A stretch of DNA of 64,000 bases from Hofstenia miamia. Taxonomy: Eukaryota > Xenacoelomorpha > Acoela. How positions within the stretch are numbered: the stretch's first letter is position 1; each line of letters starts with the position of its first letter. The translations under genes and the position numbers were made by a program. The stretch covers positions 895,651-959,650 of the forward strand of contig SCFE01000046.1 of assembly GCA_004352715.1 (NCBI GenBank). The letters are read 5' to 3'. Below, in pieces: positions 20,156 through 31,389 of the stretch. Below the pieces are notes generated by a model. That model was not told the DNA's origin. It did no database searches and was given only the letters and a program-made list of their open reading frames with translations.

Positions 20156-21435
20156 TTGATAAGAACTTTGGAAACTACTGGGGCTGCTTATAAAATAAAT
20201 TTGTTAAAACTGAAAGCCATTGAACAATCTTTAGATTTTCCTAACTATGGTGATAAATGTTTTGACAAAATTTCAATAGAAAATGTTTATATTTATGTTA
20301 GAGGTGCTCATAGCTACATTTCACTTTCAGGAATTTGTATCTTATCATAAAATTGTTATAATATGTTACATTTTAAAAATGATGTATATTATACAATAAT
20401 TAATACTTTTTTTAAATTTTTAGATTTGTTGAAATTTTGTCTAGCAACTTGATTTTCCTTCCTTTACCAAAAGAAGGATGGACTCCAAAAACAATAAAAT
20501 TTGCAGTAGTTTGTGAAAAATCAAAGGATGTTTACGTTCAAATTAGTAAATTTCGTGTATTGTCTGTTCACAATTTAGTAATAGAAGAAACATATCTTTC
20601 CTTAAATAATATATATTTTGATACAACTGATCTATTTTGGAATAACATTGAATTAAATAGAATTACTGATGGCAGTGATATTATTAAAGGTATGAAATTT
20701 GATAAAACATTTAAAAACACTTATAATTCTGATTTGCAACATCTTCAATATAAGGTAATTGGTACACAAGTATTCNTGTTTATATTTATGTTAGAGGTGC
20801 TCATAGCTACATTTTACTTTCAGGAATTTGTATCTTATCATAAAATTGTTATAATATGTTACATTTTAAAAATGATGTATATTATACAATAATTAATACC
20901 TTTTGTACAGTTTAGAGTTAAATATATCTTTAGAATTGCTGAAATTTTGTCTAGCAACTTGACTTTACTTACTTTACCAAAAGAAGGATGGACTCCAAAA
21001 ACAATACAATTTGCAGTAGTTTGTGAAAAAATCAAAGGATGTTTACGTTCAAATTAGTAAATTTGGTGTATTGTCTGTACACAATTTAAAAATAGAAGAA
21101 ACATATGTTTCCTTAAATAATATATATTTTGATACAACTGATCTATTTTGGAATAACATTGAATTAAATAGAATTACTGATGGCAGTGATATTATTAAAG
21201 GTATGAAATTTGATACAACATTTAAAAACACTTATAATTCTGATTTGCAACATCTTCAATATAAGGTAATTGGTACACAAGTTTTCCTTGGGGGAATATG
21301 CTAAATATGCAAATTTGTGAAATATAATTGAAATTAATCAAGAACTTGCAGATAGTTTAGATTATAATAAATTAATATTTGGACTAGCTGCATCAAATGG
21401 TATAGTTCAGTGTGATATTTCACATATTATTTGCC
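20156..21435 (+). pseudogene. Unassigned Polinton gene, partly duplicated
   Basis: Readable pieces: TLETTGAAYKINLLKLKAIE, FPNYGDKCFDKISIENVYI, VRGAHSYISLSGI, then LPKEGWTPKTIKFAVVCEK, KDVYVQISKF, EETYLSLNNIYFDTTDLFW, and FKNTYNSDLQHLQYKVIGTQV, and finally ADSLDYNKLIFGLAASNGI up to the gap. Bases 20284-20775 recur at 20777-21283 across a single N (20776), with small indels. It may be another structural gene of the element; I do not recognise the family. Truncated by the N gap. Confidence 0.45.
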
Positions 21436-22435
21436 NNNNNNNNNNNNNNNNNNNNNNNNNNNNNNNNNNNNNNNNNNNNNNNNNNNNNNNNNNNNNNNNN
21501 NNNNNNNNNNNNNNNNNNNNNNNNNNNNNNNNNNNNNNNNNNNNNNNNNNNNNNNNNNNNNNNNNNNNNNNNNNNNNNNNNNNNNNNNNNNNNNNNNNNN
21601 NNNNNNNNNNNNNNNNNNNNNNNNNNNNNNNNNNNNNNNNNNNNNNNNNNNNNNNNNNNNNNNNNNNNNNNNNNNNNNNNNNNNNNNNNNNNNNNNNNNN
21701 NNNNNNNNNNNNNNNNNNNNNNNNNNNNNNNNNNNNNNNNNNNNNNNNNNNNNNNNNNNNNNNNNNNNNNNNNNNNNNNNNNNNNNNNNNNNNNNNNNNN
21801 NNNNNNNNNNNNNNNNNNNNNNNNNNNNNNNNNNNNNNNNNNNNNNNNNNNNNNNNNNNNNNNNNNNNNNNNNNNNNNNNNNNNNNNNNNNNNNNNNNNN
21901 NNNNNNNNNNNNNNNNNNNNNNNNNNNNNNNNNNNNNNNNNNNNNNNNNNNNNNNNNNNNNNNNNNNNNNNNNNNNNNNNNNNNNNNNNNNNNNNNNNNN
22001 NNNNNNNNNNNNNNNNNNNNNNNNNNNNNNNNNNNNNNNNNNNNNNNNNNNNNNNNNNNNNNNNNNNNNNNNNNNNNNNNNNNNNNNNNNNNNNNNNNNN
22101 NNNNNNNNNNNNNNNNNNNNNNNNNNNNNNNNNNNNNNNNNNNNNNNNNNNNNNNNNNNNNNNNNNNNNNNNNNNNNNNNNNNNNNNNNNNNNNNNNNNN
22201 NNNNNNNNNNNNNNNNNNNNNNNNNNNNNNNNNNNNNNNNNNNNNNNNNNNNNNNNNNNNNNNNNNNNNNNNNNNNNNNNNNNNNNNNNNNNNNNNNNNN
22301 NNNNNNNNNNNNNNNNNNNNNNNNNNNNNNNNNNNNNNNNNNNNNNNNNNNNNNNNNNNNNNNNNNNNNNNNNNNNNNNNNNNNNNNNNNNNNNNNNNNN
22401 NNNNNNNNNNNNNNNNNNNNNNNNNNNNNNNNNNN
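21436..22435. other. Assembly gap (1000 N)
   Basis: Scaffold gap of the round size used for unknown length. It abuts a (TA)n run at 22436-22455. Confidence 0.98.
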
Positions 22436-22716
22436 TTATATATATATATATATATGACAGGCAGTAATCTTTAAAAAGGGTATTTTAATGTATTCAATCA
22501 TTAATAAATAACTAAGCAATTCTCTTTTGTGGAAAGCAGCAGGTGCAACATCCCTAAATAACCACTATAGTTTTTGATCAAAATATAAAAAAATCAATTT
22601 TACGTAATTTTGCAAAAGGTATAGTTCATTTTCCTTTAAAGTTGCTGCAAATCTTGGCTTATGATGTTGTTTTTCAGAAAAGTGTTAATTTTTTACTTCC
22701 ATTTTAAATTGGTTCA

Positions 22717-24513
22717 ATGCATTCAAGAATCTACAATATATATATTACACATTTACAATTTTCAAGATTTTCTGAAATTTTGGAGTGTGTTTTACCAGTG
22801 TTCAATAAATGGAAATCAGCAAATCTTTTCAAATGCATTGTAGGGAGCCAACAGCTCTTAATAGAAGCGCAAAGGCATCCCCAATACAGCTCTACATACA
22901 ATGTGATTAAGGCTCCATTTAGAATAATTCAAGTGGTTTCTGTTGGCAATTGCATGATAGAGATATCATTTTCTCTTCCAGAAGTTTCCTTTGTATCATT
23001 CAAAACTTATAATTTTAATTTCTTGGAAAATTCTGTGGCACAGTGTTCATACAACCCTATAGATAACGCAGTTCATGTCATTCAGGTTGTTGCATGTTCA
23101 TCTTGTGGTTTTCAAGATAAGCTTATCATAACAGGAAAGCACCACAGCATGAATGAATCAACTATATATAAAGCTTGCCATTTGAACAATTACCTCGGAG
23201 ATATTGACAAAATATGGACAGAAAACAAAACGCTGTATTTGCAAGTGAGCAATATCAATGAACCTGAAAATCAGAAAGTTTACATTCATGTAAATCCCCG
23301 TAATGATAATGTATCCTTTCACATAAGCAGCACCTCATATTTATTCTCCTATGACTTACCTTTTGCAGAGATGTCAGGTGGATTTTTTCCCATTTTTATT
23401 ACCAGAGAAATAAACTGTACCCTTCAACCTGAAAATCCATTACAAACATCTACTAAGCTGTATCAATATTCCACGCTTTACAACCCATTCAATGTTTTGT
23501 ATAAACCTCAATCCTACCAAGTCAACTTTTTTAACTACAATTTTACAAATTGCAATTCTCCAATATTTGTTAAATTTTTTTCAAATCTTGATATCGTATG
23601 TTATAATCAACATTCTCAAAGGTTGGAGCTGCGAATCAATGTTAAGGAAGAGGAAAATACGTTGCTCTTGACTTCAAATAACTATTTTGTGGAAAGTCCT
23701 CATTGCGACAGCAAGGCATACGTATTGAGTAATGTAATACTCTGCTATGAGAATCAATATTTTCTCAGAATATCTGTAAGTCAGGATAGAAATGTATCCA
23801 TTGAAAGAATTAGTACACCTGGAGTTTTCTCAAATGCGGTTATACTCCTATACAGGAAATGGTTTTCGCGTGAGTGCTTAGAGTACACGTTTATCATATA
23901 TGGGCTGAATAATTTTTCCTGCCCATATCCACTACCCAGTAATATTCCATTTTGTGGACAAACAATCAATTCAACTAATGAAGCAATTTTGCTGAGGATA
24001 TTAGTATTAGACTCCCAATGCTTTGGGTATCCAAAGAATACTTTTTTCATTAATACCTATGAAAAACCCATCAGTAATGGCTACTGCTTGGAGTTGTTTT
24101 CATATGCAAGTGATGATATTAATTGCATACCAGATGTGGGAAATGTAGTCTCACTTAAAATACATCTTTATCCAGATGGATTTACGTCGTTTCATGAAGT
24201 TGCAATCTCTGGCAATTATGATGGGTGTGCAAGTTCTACAGGTGGAAAATCCGTGCTAGATGGATATTTTGACGATGATAGCAGATTGGATGTTTTATGT
24301 CCACTATATTACGATTCATTCTATTACTATGAGTTCCATATATCAAAATATTTACAAGTTCCAATTCCCAGATTTCCAGGTATTTCAAATCTTAATGAAT
24401 GCAATAGCGAACTTTCTGTTTTTCAAAGCATTGATCTAGATAATGATAACTTGTATGATATGATTTGTTCAAATAAGGAAAAAGTATTTTTAGTTTACAA
24501 TGCGGTGTATTAG
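22717..24513 (+). CDS. 598-codon cysteine-rich protein with VCBS/FG-GAP-like loops
   Basis: The longest intact gene of the window, intronless as read. I do not recognise the family. About 20 cysteines and at least eight N-x-[ST] sequons (for example NES, NKT, NVS, NCT, NFT, NFS, NST) point to an extracellular or luminal protein. Near residues 515-525 GYFDDDSRLDVLC, and near 572-582 SIDLDNDNLYDMIC, form two Asp loops 57 residues apart; the second fits DxDxDxxxD, the calcium-loop pattern of VCBS/FG-GAP beta-propeller repeats. The rest looks beta-rich. The Met at 22717 is the first after a TAA. The true N-terminus may differ: a hydrophobic stretch (MMLFFRKVLIFYFHF) lies just upstream in another frame. 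Stop TAG at 24511-24513, AATAAA 47 bp later. A nearly identical inverted copy is at 33415-34911. Confidence 0.7.
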   Translation: MHSRIYNIYITHLQFSRFSEILECVLPVFNKWKSANLFKCIVGSQQLLIEAQRHPQYSSTYNVIKAPFRIIQVVSVGNCMIEISFSLPEVSFVSFKTYNFNFLENSVAQCSYNPIDNAVHVIQVVACSSCGFQDKLIITGKHHSMNESTIYKACHLNNYLGDIDKIWTENKTLYLQVSNINEPENQKVYIHVNPRNDNVSFHISSTSYLFSYDLPFAEMSGGFFPIFITREINCTLQPENPLQTSTKLYQYSTLYNPFNVLYKPQSYQVNFFNYNFTNCNSPIFVKFFSNLDIVCYNQHSQRLELRINVKEEENTLLLTSNNYFVESPHCDSKAYVLSNVILCYENQYFLRISVSQDRNVSIERISTPGVFSNAVILLYRKWFSRECLEYTFIIYGLNNFSCPYPLPSNIPFCGQTINSTNEAILLRILVLDSQCFGYPKNTFFINTYEKPISNGYCLELFSYASDDINCIPDVGNVVSLKIHLYPDGFTSFHEVAISGNYDGCASSTGGKSVLDGYFDDDSRLDVLCPLYYDSFYYYEFHISKYLQVPIPRFPGISNLNECNSELSVFQSIDLDNDNLYDMICSNKEKVFLVYNAVY

Positions 24514-24801
24514 TAATGCTATAAATGAACTTTATTAGTGTTGTTATACTGTACTTTTTTAATAAAAAACTGTTTTTTAATGATAAACACAGCATGTTCA
24601 GATTTCCTTAAAAACTCATTTCAAACGAAAATAATTCATTGGAAATAATGCATTTTCACTATTTTGGCATACAGCCAAATTTTTTGTATATAATAATTTG
24701 TATAAAAAATGCTTGTCTCAACATATTCAAAAGACGGCTTTGTGTACCCAAAATCTAGAAATAATTTTCAGAATGGAGTTTTCATACAGAAACACTGAAA
24801 T
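23017..24801 (+). repeat. Outer inverted repeat, left arm
   Basis: About 1.78 kb matching the reverse complement of 33130-34911. The coding part differs by only two visible residues (Lys/Asn in the KFFSNLDI stretch; Ala/Pro in DGCASS). The 3' flank is less alike and homology fades near 24801. The left limit is only where the other copy meets its gap. Confidence 0.85.
24561..24566 (+). terminator. AATAAA polyadenylation signal
   Basis: aataaa 47 bp after the stop codon of the 598-codon ORF; also present in the inverted copy at 33362-33367. This supports transcription by the host machinery but is common by chance in AT-rich DNA. Confidence 0.45.
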
Positions 24802-25113
24802 TGATCAGCAATTTCAAACCGAAAATGTAAGTAATTTTGAAATATTTAAGTATAGAAAATAATTCAGATTAGTTGGATATGATTGTGTTAGAATTGCATT
24901 GCATAAGCCTGCATTACTCTAAATATTTCTTGCTACGGAATATTTCTGTCGCGTGATGGCTTATGAAAATTGATTGCGCGTGCTATCTTAATACATGGCA
25001 TAAAAATATTTTTAGCAATTGCTCTAAATTGGCATGCATTTTTATACCGTCACGAAATATTTCTGAATAATGAAGCAATGTGCATTGTAGTGCTGTTTTT
25101 CTTCAAAGGAAAT

Positions 25114-25590
25114 GTTTGTTAGATTTTGGGGCAATTTGCCTTTTATTCACCCATAAATTATCTTGAGAAGTCATAGAAAAAAGTATTTTTAGCGATTTCC
25201 CTAAATTGGTCTGATTTTGTGACGGCATAAAAATGCAGACCAATTTAGGCCTAGAGACATTGCTAAAAATACTGTTCATTCCTGTTTACAAATATAAATT
25301 CAAAATATAGTATCCTTCTGTCTACAACTTTCAATTACTTTCCTAAAACACTCCATTTCGCGTAAAAACATGACAATGAATCTTATCGATTACAATACAT
25401 ATTTTTATCTGCTGCCTACTAAATTCAAATGCATATCTTATCAATAATATTTAAATTCATATTTGCTCAAATAACCATTATAATAGCTTTCACCATAGGG
25501 CAACTAAGATTTGGAATACCTTAGATCTTGAAATTCAAATTGCAAGAATTTCAAGAAATTTAAAAAAAATTAAGAGCATTACTCTTTAAT
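25114..25590 (+). repeat. LINE 3'-tail repeat, left copy
   Basis: Inverted relative to 29326-29836 over about 440 bp, lacking ~60 bp found in the other copy (near 25470). Frame near 25480-25590 ends SFHHRATKIWNTLDLEIQI then ARISRNLKKIKSITL and stop, which resembles the C-terminal tail of non-LTR retrotransposon reverse transcriptases (a W-N-x-L-P-x-x-I-type box followed by a basic helix). Confidence 0.6.
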
Positions 25591-27340
25591 AGACAACGTA
25601 TTGTTTAACAACTATAACACAACACACTCATTCGAAAATTATGCATAGCGTTACAAAATCCAAACACAAGCACGCATCTACATTATATATATTTTATTAT
25701 TATTTTGTAAATAACTTGTAGCTTCTAGTTATATATACTTTCAGCAATAAATTTGCTTTGACTCTTATTATATAAAGCTGTGATAACAAAATAATTTATC
25801 CATGATCTCAGAATTCAATGAAAGATTCATTTTTCATCAATTACATTTTTATTGATAAAAATTTTGTTTATTGTTTATTTGTTGAATTTCCCAATGTCCA
25901 AATACTACGATCTAAATTTATTGTATTAAGGTATTTTTCTGAGAAACTAATTGCTTTCAATAATAAATTGATGCTTATTAGTTCTATCAATGCTAAATGT
26001 AGTTATAGCCATATGAAAGATAATGTTTAGTAGTAAGGGAAGACGAGGGGAATTGATGACCTGCCAATTGGGTTAAGCCTAAACCATCTCGTATTCTGAC
26101 GTATATTTTTGGTATCAGTTTTTGGTTTTAATAAACCAATTTACTTTGTTACAATTTTAATTCATTAAGATTTTGATCTAAAACTCATACAATTTAGATC
26201 AGATTTGATACATCTAATTTTTTAACTTTTTGCTTGGTAGTATTCGGCTTACTTTATTAGAATTACTTCTTTATTAGAATTACTTCTGTCATCCTGCCAA
26301 AATAATTGTTAAATCCATTTGAAAGCAATAAGCTTTAATCATTTTTGTTAGTTATATGATTTCTTTACTTTTTCGTAAATGCCATGATCTTTATCATAGT
26401 CAAATGAAAGGTGACAAAGTTATCACAAATTTTTAATTTAGGATTTTGAATAATTTTCTGGCGGATGAATACTGGAAATGTGCATGTGTTAACAAAAACT
26501 TTATGAACACGTGAAGTTCCAGGTAATAGGCAGGAAATCAACCGGAAGTGTACGTGTTCTCTTTGTGTTTTCTCCATGATTTAACACTAAACTGTTTATT
26601 GGGTTGTGGTTGGACAATCTTTAGGATTTTTCTATTACATTCAGTAATTCATATTGAGGCACGGAAAAAGAGTTCTAAAGGTGGGGGTCATTCTCTGCCA
26701 TCAAATTTTTTATTTGATAAATTTTCTAAGTTGTTGTTTTAAATTCTATTTGATTTTATTTAAAATTCTGAGAAGTGGCGCATCAATCAAATGAGAAGCT
26801 AAAAGTGAAAATTTTGTGACATGAAAAGCACAGATTCACAAAATTAGCTTTGAAAAATCCCATTTTTCTGAGAAAGATATACCATAAAAGTTCAAAAGTT
26901 CACAGAAAGTCCAGAAATATCTGTTTACAATTCGCCAGTGCACCGGTAAATGGCTAGATCGGGGATAAGGAAAAAATGCCGAAAATTTTATTAATTTCAC
27001 AGGTTTGCACGAGTAAAACGACGGAATTTTGAATCTCCAGTTTTCAGGACGTTTTTCTCTCTGATGCGTGAATTTTTTAGTTGCATCGAATCAAAGTCAA
27101 GGTTTGATCTTGGAGTCAGCTGGATAGGCCTGTGAAAAATTCGCCAAAATTCTGTGCAAAATTTATGAGTTGGGGTGCACTGTCTTGTTCACGAATTTAT
27201 TTGAAAATTATGCCCGAAGCAATTATTAACAGTCACAATCTTATTGGAATTGGTTCTATATGCAAATAATTTATGCCCCAACGCCTGGATATTTGAGTAA
27301 GATAGCACAACCTCTTCAACGCCCAGTGCAAAAAAAATAA
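25591..27340. other. No gene recognised
   Basis: AT-rich, with only short frames (for example 25818-26030). The part 26930-27180 is somewhat less AT-rich, but I see no domain in it. Confidence 0.5.
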
Positions 27341-27344
27341 ATCC

Positions 27345-27450
27345 AATGTCTGAAGACGACATTCCAATCCTGGAGTGGCCAGATATCAATCTGGTACAAA
27401 ACGTACGGACTATCCTCAAGAACTTCGTGGAAAAATGCCTTTGAACGTAA
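27345..27450 (+). pseudogene. Possible Tc1/mariner transposase C-terminal scrap
   Basis: Short frame MSEDDIPILEWPDISLV then QNVRTILKNFVEK resembles the L-x-W-P-x-x-S-P-D-L-N-P-I-E-N-x-W box of Tc1/mariner transposases, but the catalytic SPDLN core is not intact. Weak evidence from one short box. Confidence 0.25.
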
Positions 27451-27980
27451 AAATCCAAAAATCGTAATATGGAATTTGTATTTATTTTTAGAATTTCAAA
27501 AATTTAAGCAATTTTGTACAAAATTATTAATTTTTAAGGAATTTATTAATAGATTTGAATTCAGGTTCATTTTAAGTGATAAAATTACTCTTTAACCATA
27601 ATTTGTAAGTTAATCATATAAGTAAGCATGTTTACATAACAATTTACAGAATATGGGCCAAGCCTAGCTCTTCAGACTCTACTAAAAATAAATATAAGTA
27701 TTTTTAGGCGTTTTGTTCAAATTAGATTTTCCAACATTACCAGGCCTAACATCATTAAGTAATGTTTAACTTGTAATAGCCAGGTAGTAAATACCACGGA
27801 ATCCTCTTGTATATTCATGAGCTCGATATTTCAGAGAAAATGAAAATATTATTTGAGTATTTAAATACATATCAAAAAACTATGAGCTAAGGGTATAAAA
27901 AGTTGTTTTTGTTTGCATATATAAGTATATCCTCCAAGTTGAAAGGGTAAGTGATTAAACACAAGTCAAATTTTGTAATA
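27451..27980. other. No gene recognised
   Basis: AT-rich sequence before the RT fragment; no terminal repeat recognised. Confidence 0.5.
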
Positions 27981-27984
27981 ACTG

Positions 27985-28325
27985 GAGGAAGATGACATCG
28001 AGAAGACAGCATTCATAACCCCATATGGGCTGTCAATATATTTGGCATTTGGACTTTGTAATGCAGCAGCAATGTTTCAGAGGTATATAACGAAGGTATT
28101 GAAAAATAAGACACACAGAATGGAAGAGGGAGTCGACGCCTATATAGATGACATCATAGTCACAAGTGATACAGTCCAAGAACACCTGGAAAAATTGGCG
28201 AGGACACTAACAATTTTAGAAAACACAGGACTCTGGATCAATGGAAATAAGTGTGATATCCTGAAAGAGAAAATAGTGTTCCTCAGAAGAACGATAGAGA
28301 AAGGTAGAATATGCATGAAGGACAA
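27985..28325 (+). pseudogene. Gypsy reverse transcriptase fragment, catalytic box intact
   Basis: Homologous to 8950-9245: EEDDIEKTAFITPYGL-like, LAFGLCNAAAMFQRYITKV, then AYIDDIIVTSDTVQEHL with an intact Y-x-D-D box, and NGNKCDILKEKIVFLRR up to the gap at 28326. It is less decayed than the element 2 copy. Homology on the left starts at nearly the same residue as in element 2 (DIEKTAFIT), where non-element sequence precedes it. The rest is lost in the gap. It may belong with the integrase half at 48001 if the scaffold order is wrong. Confidence 0.8.
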
Positions 28326-29325
28326 NNNNNNNNNNNNNNNNNNNNNNNNNNNNNNNNNNNNNNNNNNNNNNNNNNNNNNNNNNNNNNNNNNNNNNNNNNN
28401 NNNNNNNNNNNNNNNNNNNNNNNNNNNNNNNNNNNNNNNNNNNNNNNNNNNNNNNNNNNNNNNNNNNNNNNNNNNNNNNNNNNNNNNNNNNNNNNNNNNN
28501 NNNNNNNNNNNNNNNNNNNNNNNNNNNNNNNNNNNNNNNNNNNNNNNNNNNNNNNNNNNNNNNNNNNNNNNNNNNNNNNNNNNNNNNNNNNNNNNNNNNN
28601 NNNNNNNNNNNNNNNNNNNNNNNNNNNNNNNNNNNNNNNNNNNNNNNNNNNNNNNNNNNNNNNNNNNNNNNNNNNNNNNNNNNNNNNNNNNNNNNNNNNN
28701 NNNNNNNNNNNNNNNNNNNNNNNNNNNNNNNNNNNNNNNNNNNNNNNNNNNNNNNNNNNNNNNNNNNNNNNNNNNNNNNNNNNNNNNNNNNNNNNNNNNN
28801 NNNNNNNNNNNNNNNNNNNNNNNNNNNNNNNNNNNNNNNNNNNNNNNNNNNNNNNNNNNNNNNNNNNNNNNNNNNNNNNNNNNNNNNNNNNNNNNNNNNN
28901 NNNNNNNNNNNNNNNNNNNNNNNNNNNNNNNNNNNNNNNNNNNNNNNNNNNNNNNNNNNNNNNNNNNNNNNNNNNNNNNNNNNNNNNNNNNNNNNNNNNN
29001 NNNNNNNNNNNNNNNNNNNNNNNNNNNNNNNNNNNNNNNNNNNNNNNNNNNNNNNNNNNNNNNNNNNNNNNNNNNNNNNNNNNNNNNNNNNNNNNNNNNN
29101 NNNNNNNNNNNNNNNNNNNNNNNNNNNNNNNNNNNNNNNNNNNNNNNNNNNNNNNNNNNNNNNNNNNNNNNNNNNNNNNNNNNNNNNNNNNNNNNNNNNN
29201 NNNNNNNNNNNNNNNNNNNNNNNNNNNNNNNNNNNNNNNNNNNNNNNNNNNNNNNNNNNNNNNNNNNNNNNNNNNNNNNNNNNNNNNNNNNNNNNNNNNN
29301 NNNNNNNNNNNNNNNNNNNNNNNNN
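28326..29325. other. Assembly gap (1000 N)
   Basis: Gap of default size between the RT fragment and the inverted LINE tail, near the centre of the nested inverted repeats. Confidence 0.98.
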
Positions 29326-29835
29326 TTCTTGAAATTCTTGCAATTTGAATTTCAAGATCTAAGTTATTCCAAATCTTAGTTGCCCTATGGTGAAAGCTAT
29401 TATAATGTTTATCTGAGCATACATTTTTTTGAGAACGTTCATTTAATTTAACATATTGGTTTAAAAACGAAATAGCGGCTTGACCAAATATGAATTTAAA
29501 TATTATTGATAAGATATGCATTTGAATTTAGTAGGCAGCAGATAAAAATATGTATTGTAATCGATAAGATTCATTGTCATGTTTTTGCGCGGAATGGAGT
29601 GTTTTAGGAAAGTAATTGAAAGTTGTAGACAGAAGGATACTATATTTTGAATTTATATTTGTAAACAGGAATGAACAGTATTTTTAACGATGTCTCTAGG
29701 CCTAAATTGGTCTGCATTTTTATGCCGTCAGAAAATCAGACTAATTTAGGGAAATCGCTAAAAATACTTTTTTCTTTGACTTCTCAAGAAAATATATGGG
29801 TGAATAAAAGGCTATTTGCCCCAAAATCTAACAAA

Positions 29836-29836
<1 letters not shown>
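29326..29836 (-). repeat. LINE 3'-tail repeat, right copy (inverted)
   Basis: On the minus strand the frame (29521 down to 29326) reads FLNQYVKLNERSQKNVCSD, then SFHHRATKIWNNLDLEIQI before the gap. This matches the tail of LINE reverse transcriptases, in which a Y-x-T-R-x-type stretch precedes the W-N-x-L box. It carries about 60 bp more than the left copy (29400-29500) and ends in a (TA)n run at 29838. Confidence 0.6.

Positions 29837-29837
<1 letters not shown>

Positions 29838-29868
<31 letters not shown>
29838..29868. repeat. (TA)n microsatellite
   Basis: Uninterrupted ta repeat immediately after the LINE-tail repeat. Confidence 0.9.
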
Positions 29869-29869
<1 letters not shown>

Positions 29870-29873
<4 letters not shown>

Positions 29874-31385
29874 TTAGTTCAAATTCTTTATAGCATTAAT
29901 TTTTAAGTTTTTTTTCTTAATTTAATGAAGCAATGCCAAAATATGACTGTTATTGTTTTAGCATAAAAGCATCATTAAAAACAAGACAAAGTCAGTAAAA
30001 AAACACAAGGATAATGAGAATCTATTAGTCTTTAAGAATTTTAAAGATTGAAGTATTTGACTTCTTAAATTGTTCTTTAACTATGCTAGTGTTCTTCCTC
30101 CCTATAAATTATAAATGACCTGCGACCCGATTTGTCTAAGAGTGCCGAGCAACCCCACTCGTTTGAATTGACTGTAGGTCGAGTTGACCTGTATCCATCC
30201 TAAATGATATACAGAAATATTAATTGCAGTACTAGGCCAATACTGGGACATCTTGGCAATACTGGACGACAATTATGTGGTCGGTCTAACTCAAATATGA
30301 GCATGTACCCTGGTTTGAAGAGACATCATGAAAAGTATTTGGTTTTATGATGTGTAATCTGGTTTTGCACTTTACCAATTACCATAAATGTGAGAAGTTA
30401 CACTGATTTGTGCATAAAATGCAGAAATTACTATTCCCAATGCAGTCACATTGAAACAAGCTCGCCTATATCTAAATCAAGTTTATAACATTGATATGGA
30501 CAGTTGGTTTACTTCATGCCATCCTGTAAACTATTTTTTTTACATCGCTCTTGCTATCATTTACTAAGCATTTTAAAATAAGATTTTAAAAATGGTATAT
30601 TGAATGAAAGAGTAAGAAAAATCTACATAAACAAATTAAGAAGCAGAACTATAAAATTGCTTGGCTTAATAAATGCTCGTTTTGAGCTCGTTATGTATCC
30701 AATGCAGTGCTCAAACAAATATTTAAAAATAGAAATTTGTTACAAGCTTTTAAATTTTGTTGTAATCTGCATGCTATAAGTGAAAGAATTTTTGTAGATT
30801 GAACCATGGCCAACTTAATTTAAGTTGGCCATGATTGAACTCAATTCTTTAAATTTATTTCATATTAAATAATATGGAATTTATAATTTGGGGTAACAAA
30901 CAAAAAAGTACCAACTAAAGTATAGCGATAATCACAAATTTACCCATTATTGATTTCAATTTCAAAAGTGCAAAAAATGTAGTAAAATGCCCCTAAATGG
31001 CTGTTGCATTATGCTCGTCAGAATGGGGTCAAAAAAGACCCCGACGAGTAACAATTAAATATAAAAAGGACAGTCATCATTATTTTGCTAAATCATAAAA
31101 TAAATCACACGCAATCGCAAAATAAATTTTCGGAATTTGTCATAAATGACGAAATTTTGATATTCTCACTAAAAAATATTTTATTAACTGAAAAATTATT
31201 TGCCGGAGTAAGAAATTGAAAAATATGAAGCATAGATAAGATATGCACAACTATTTTGTTCAAAATTTAAAAAAGTTCCCGCGCAAATACAGATAAAATT
31301 ACTGAAATGACGAAAATGAAAAAAATTATCAAAAAATAATTTTATTCGTAAAATTGGAAATTTTTTTAAATTATAGCGGTTATTT
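29870..31385. other. No gene recognised; contains a perfect palindrome
   Basis: AT-rich spacer. The one notable structure is the 29-bp palindrome at 30805-30833 (catggccaacttaa, one base, then its exact complement). Confidence 0.5.
30805..30833. repeat. 29-bp perfect inverted repeat
   Basis: Arms catggccaacttaa and ttaagttggccatg with a single-base loop. Confidence 0.8.
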
Positions 31386-31389
31386 CAGA

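Larger units (their letters stand above)
12338..21435 (+). mobile_element. Maverick/Polinton giant DNA transposon (decayed, truncated)
   Basis: All recognisable genes lie on the plus strand and are of Polinton type: DNA polymerase B (12338-15360), SF1 helicase (15188-16315), a capsid-type protein (17370-18494), a small hydrophobic protein (18644-19068), an adenain-like cysteine protease (19089-19515) and unassigned genes after that. Integrase and packaging ATPase are not seen. The left end is replaced by gypsy element 2 and the right end runs into an N gap. Nearly every gene has stops or frameshifts. A gypsy solo LTR sits in the polymerase gene. Confidence 0.8.

Noticed and set aside
21412-22474. 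Long open frames across N gaps (here and at 28042, 34874, 46975, 50118)
   Set aside because: They exist only because N codons are not stops.
22717-24513. Assigning the VCBS-like gene to a toxin complex or teneurin family
   Set aside because: Only two short Asp loops support any link; no repeat array, YD repeats or toxin domain is visible.
22717-24513. Treating the 598-codon gene as Polinton cargo
   Set aside because: A 1-kb gap separates it from the Polinton, it is intact where the Polinton is decayed, and its second copy has no Polinton sequence beside it.
28283-29521. 412-codon minus-strand frame
   Set aside because: Mostly N; only the LINE-tail part at its start is real sequence and is listed as a repeat.
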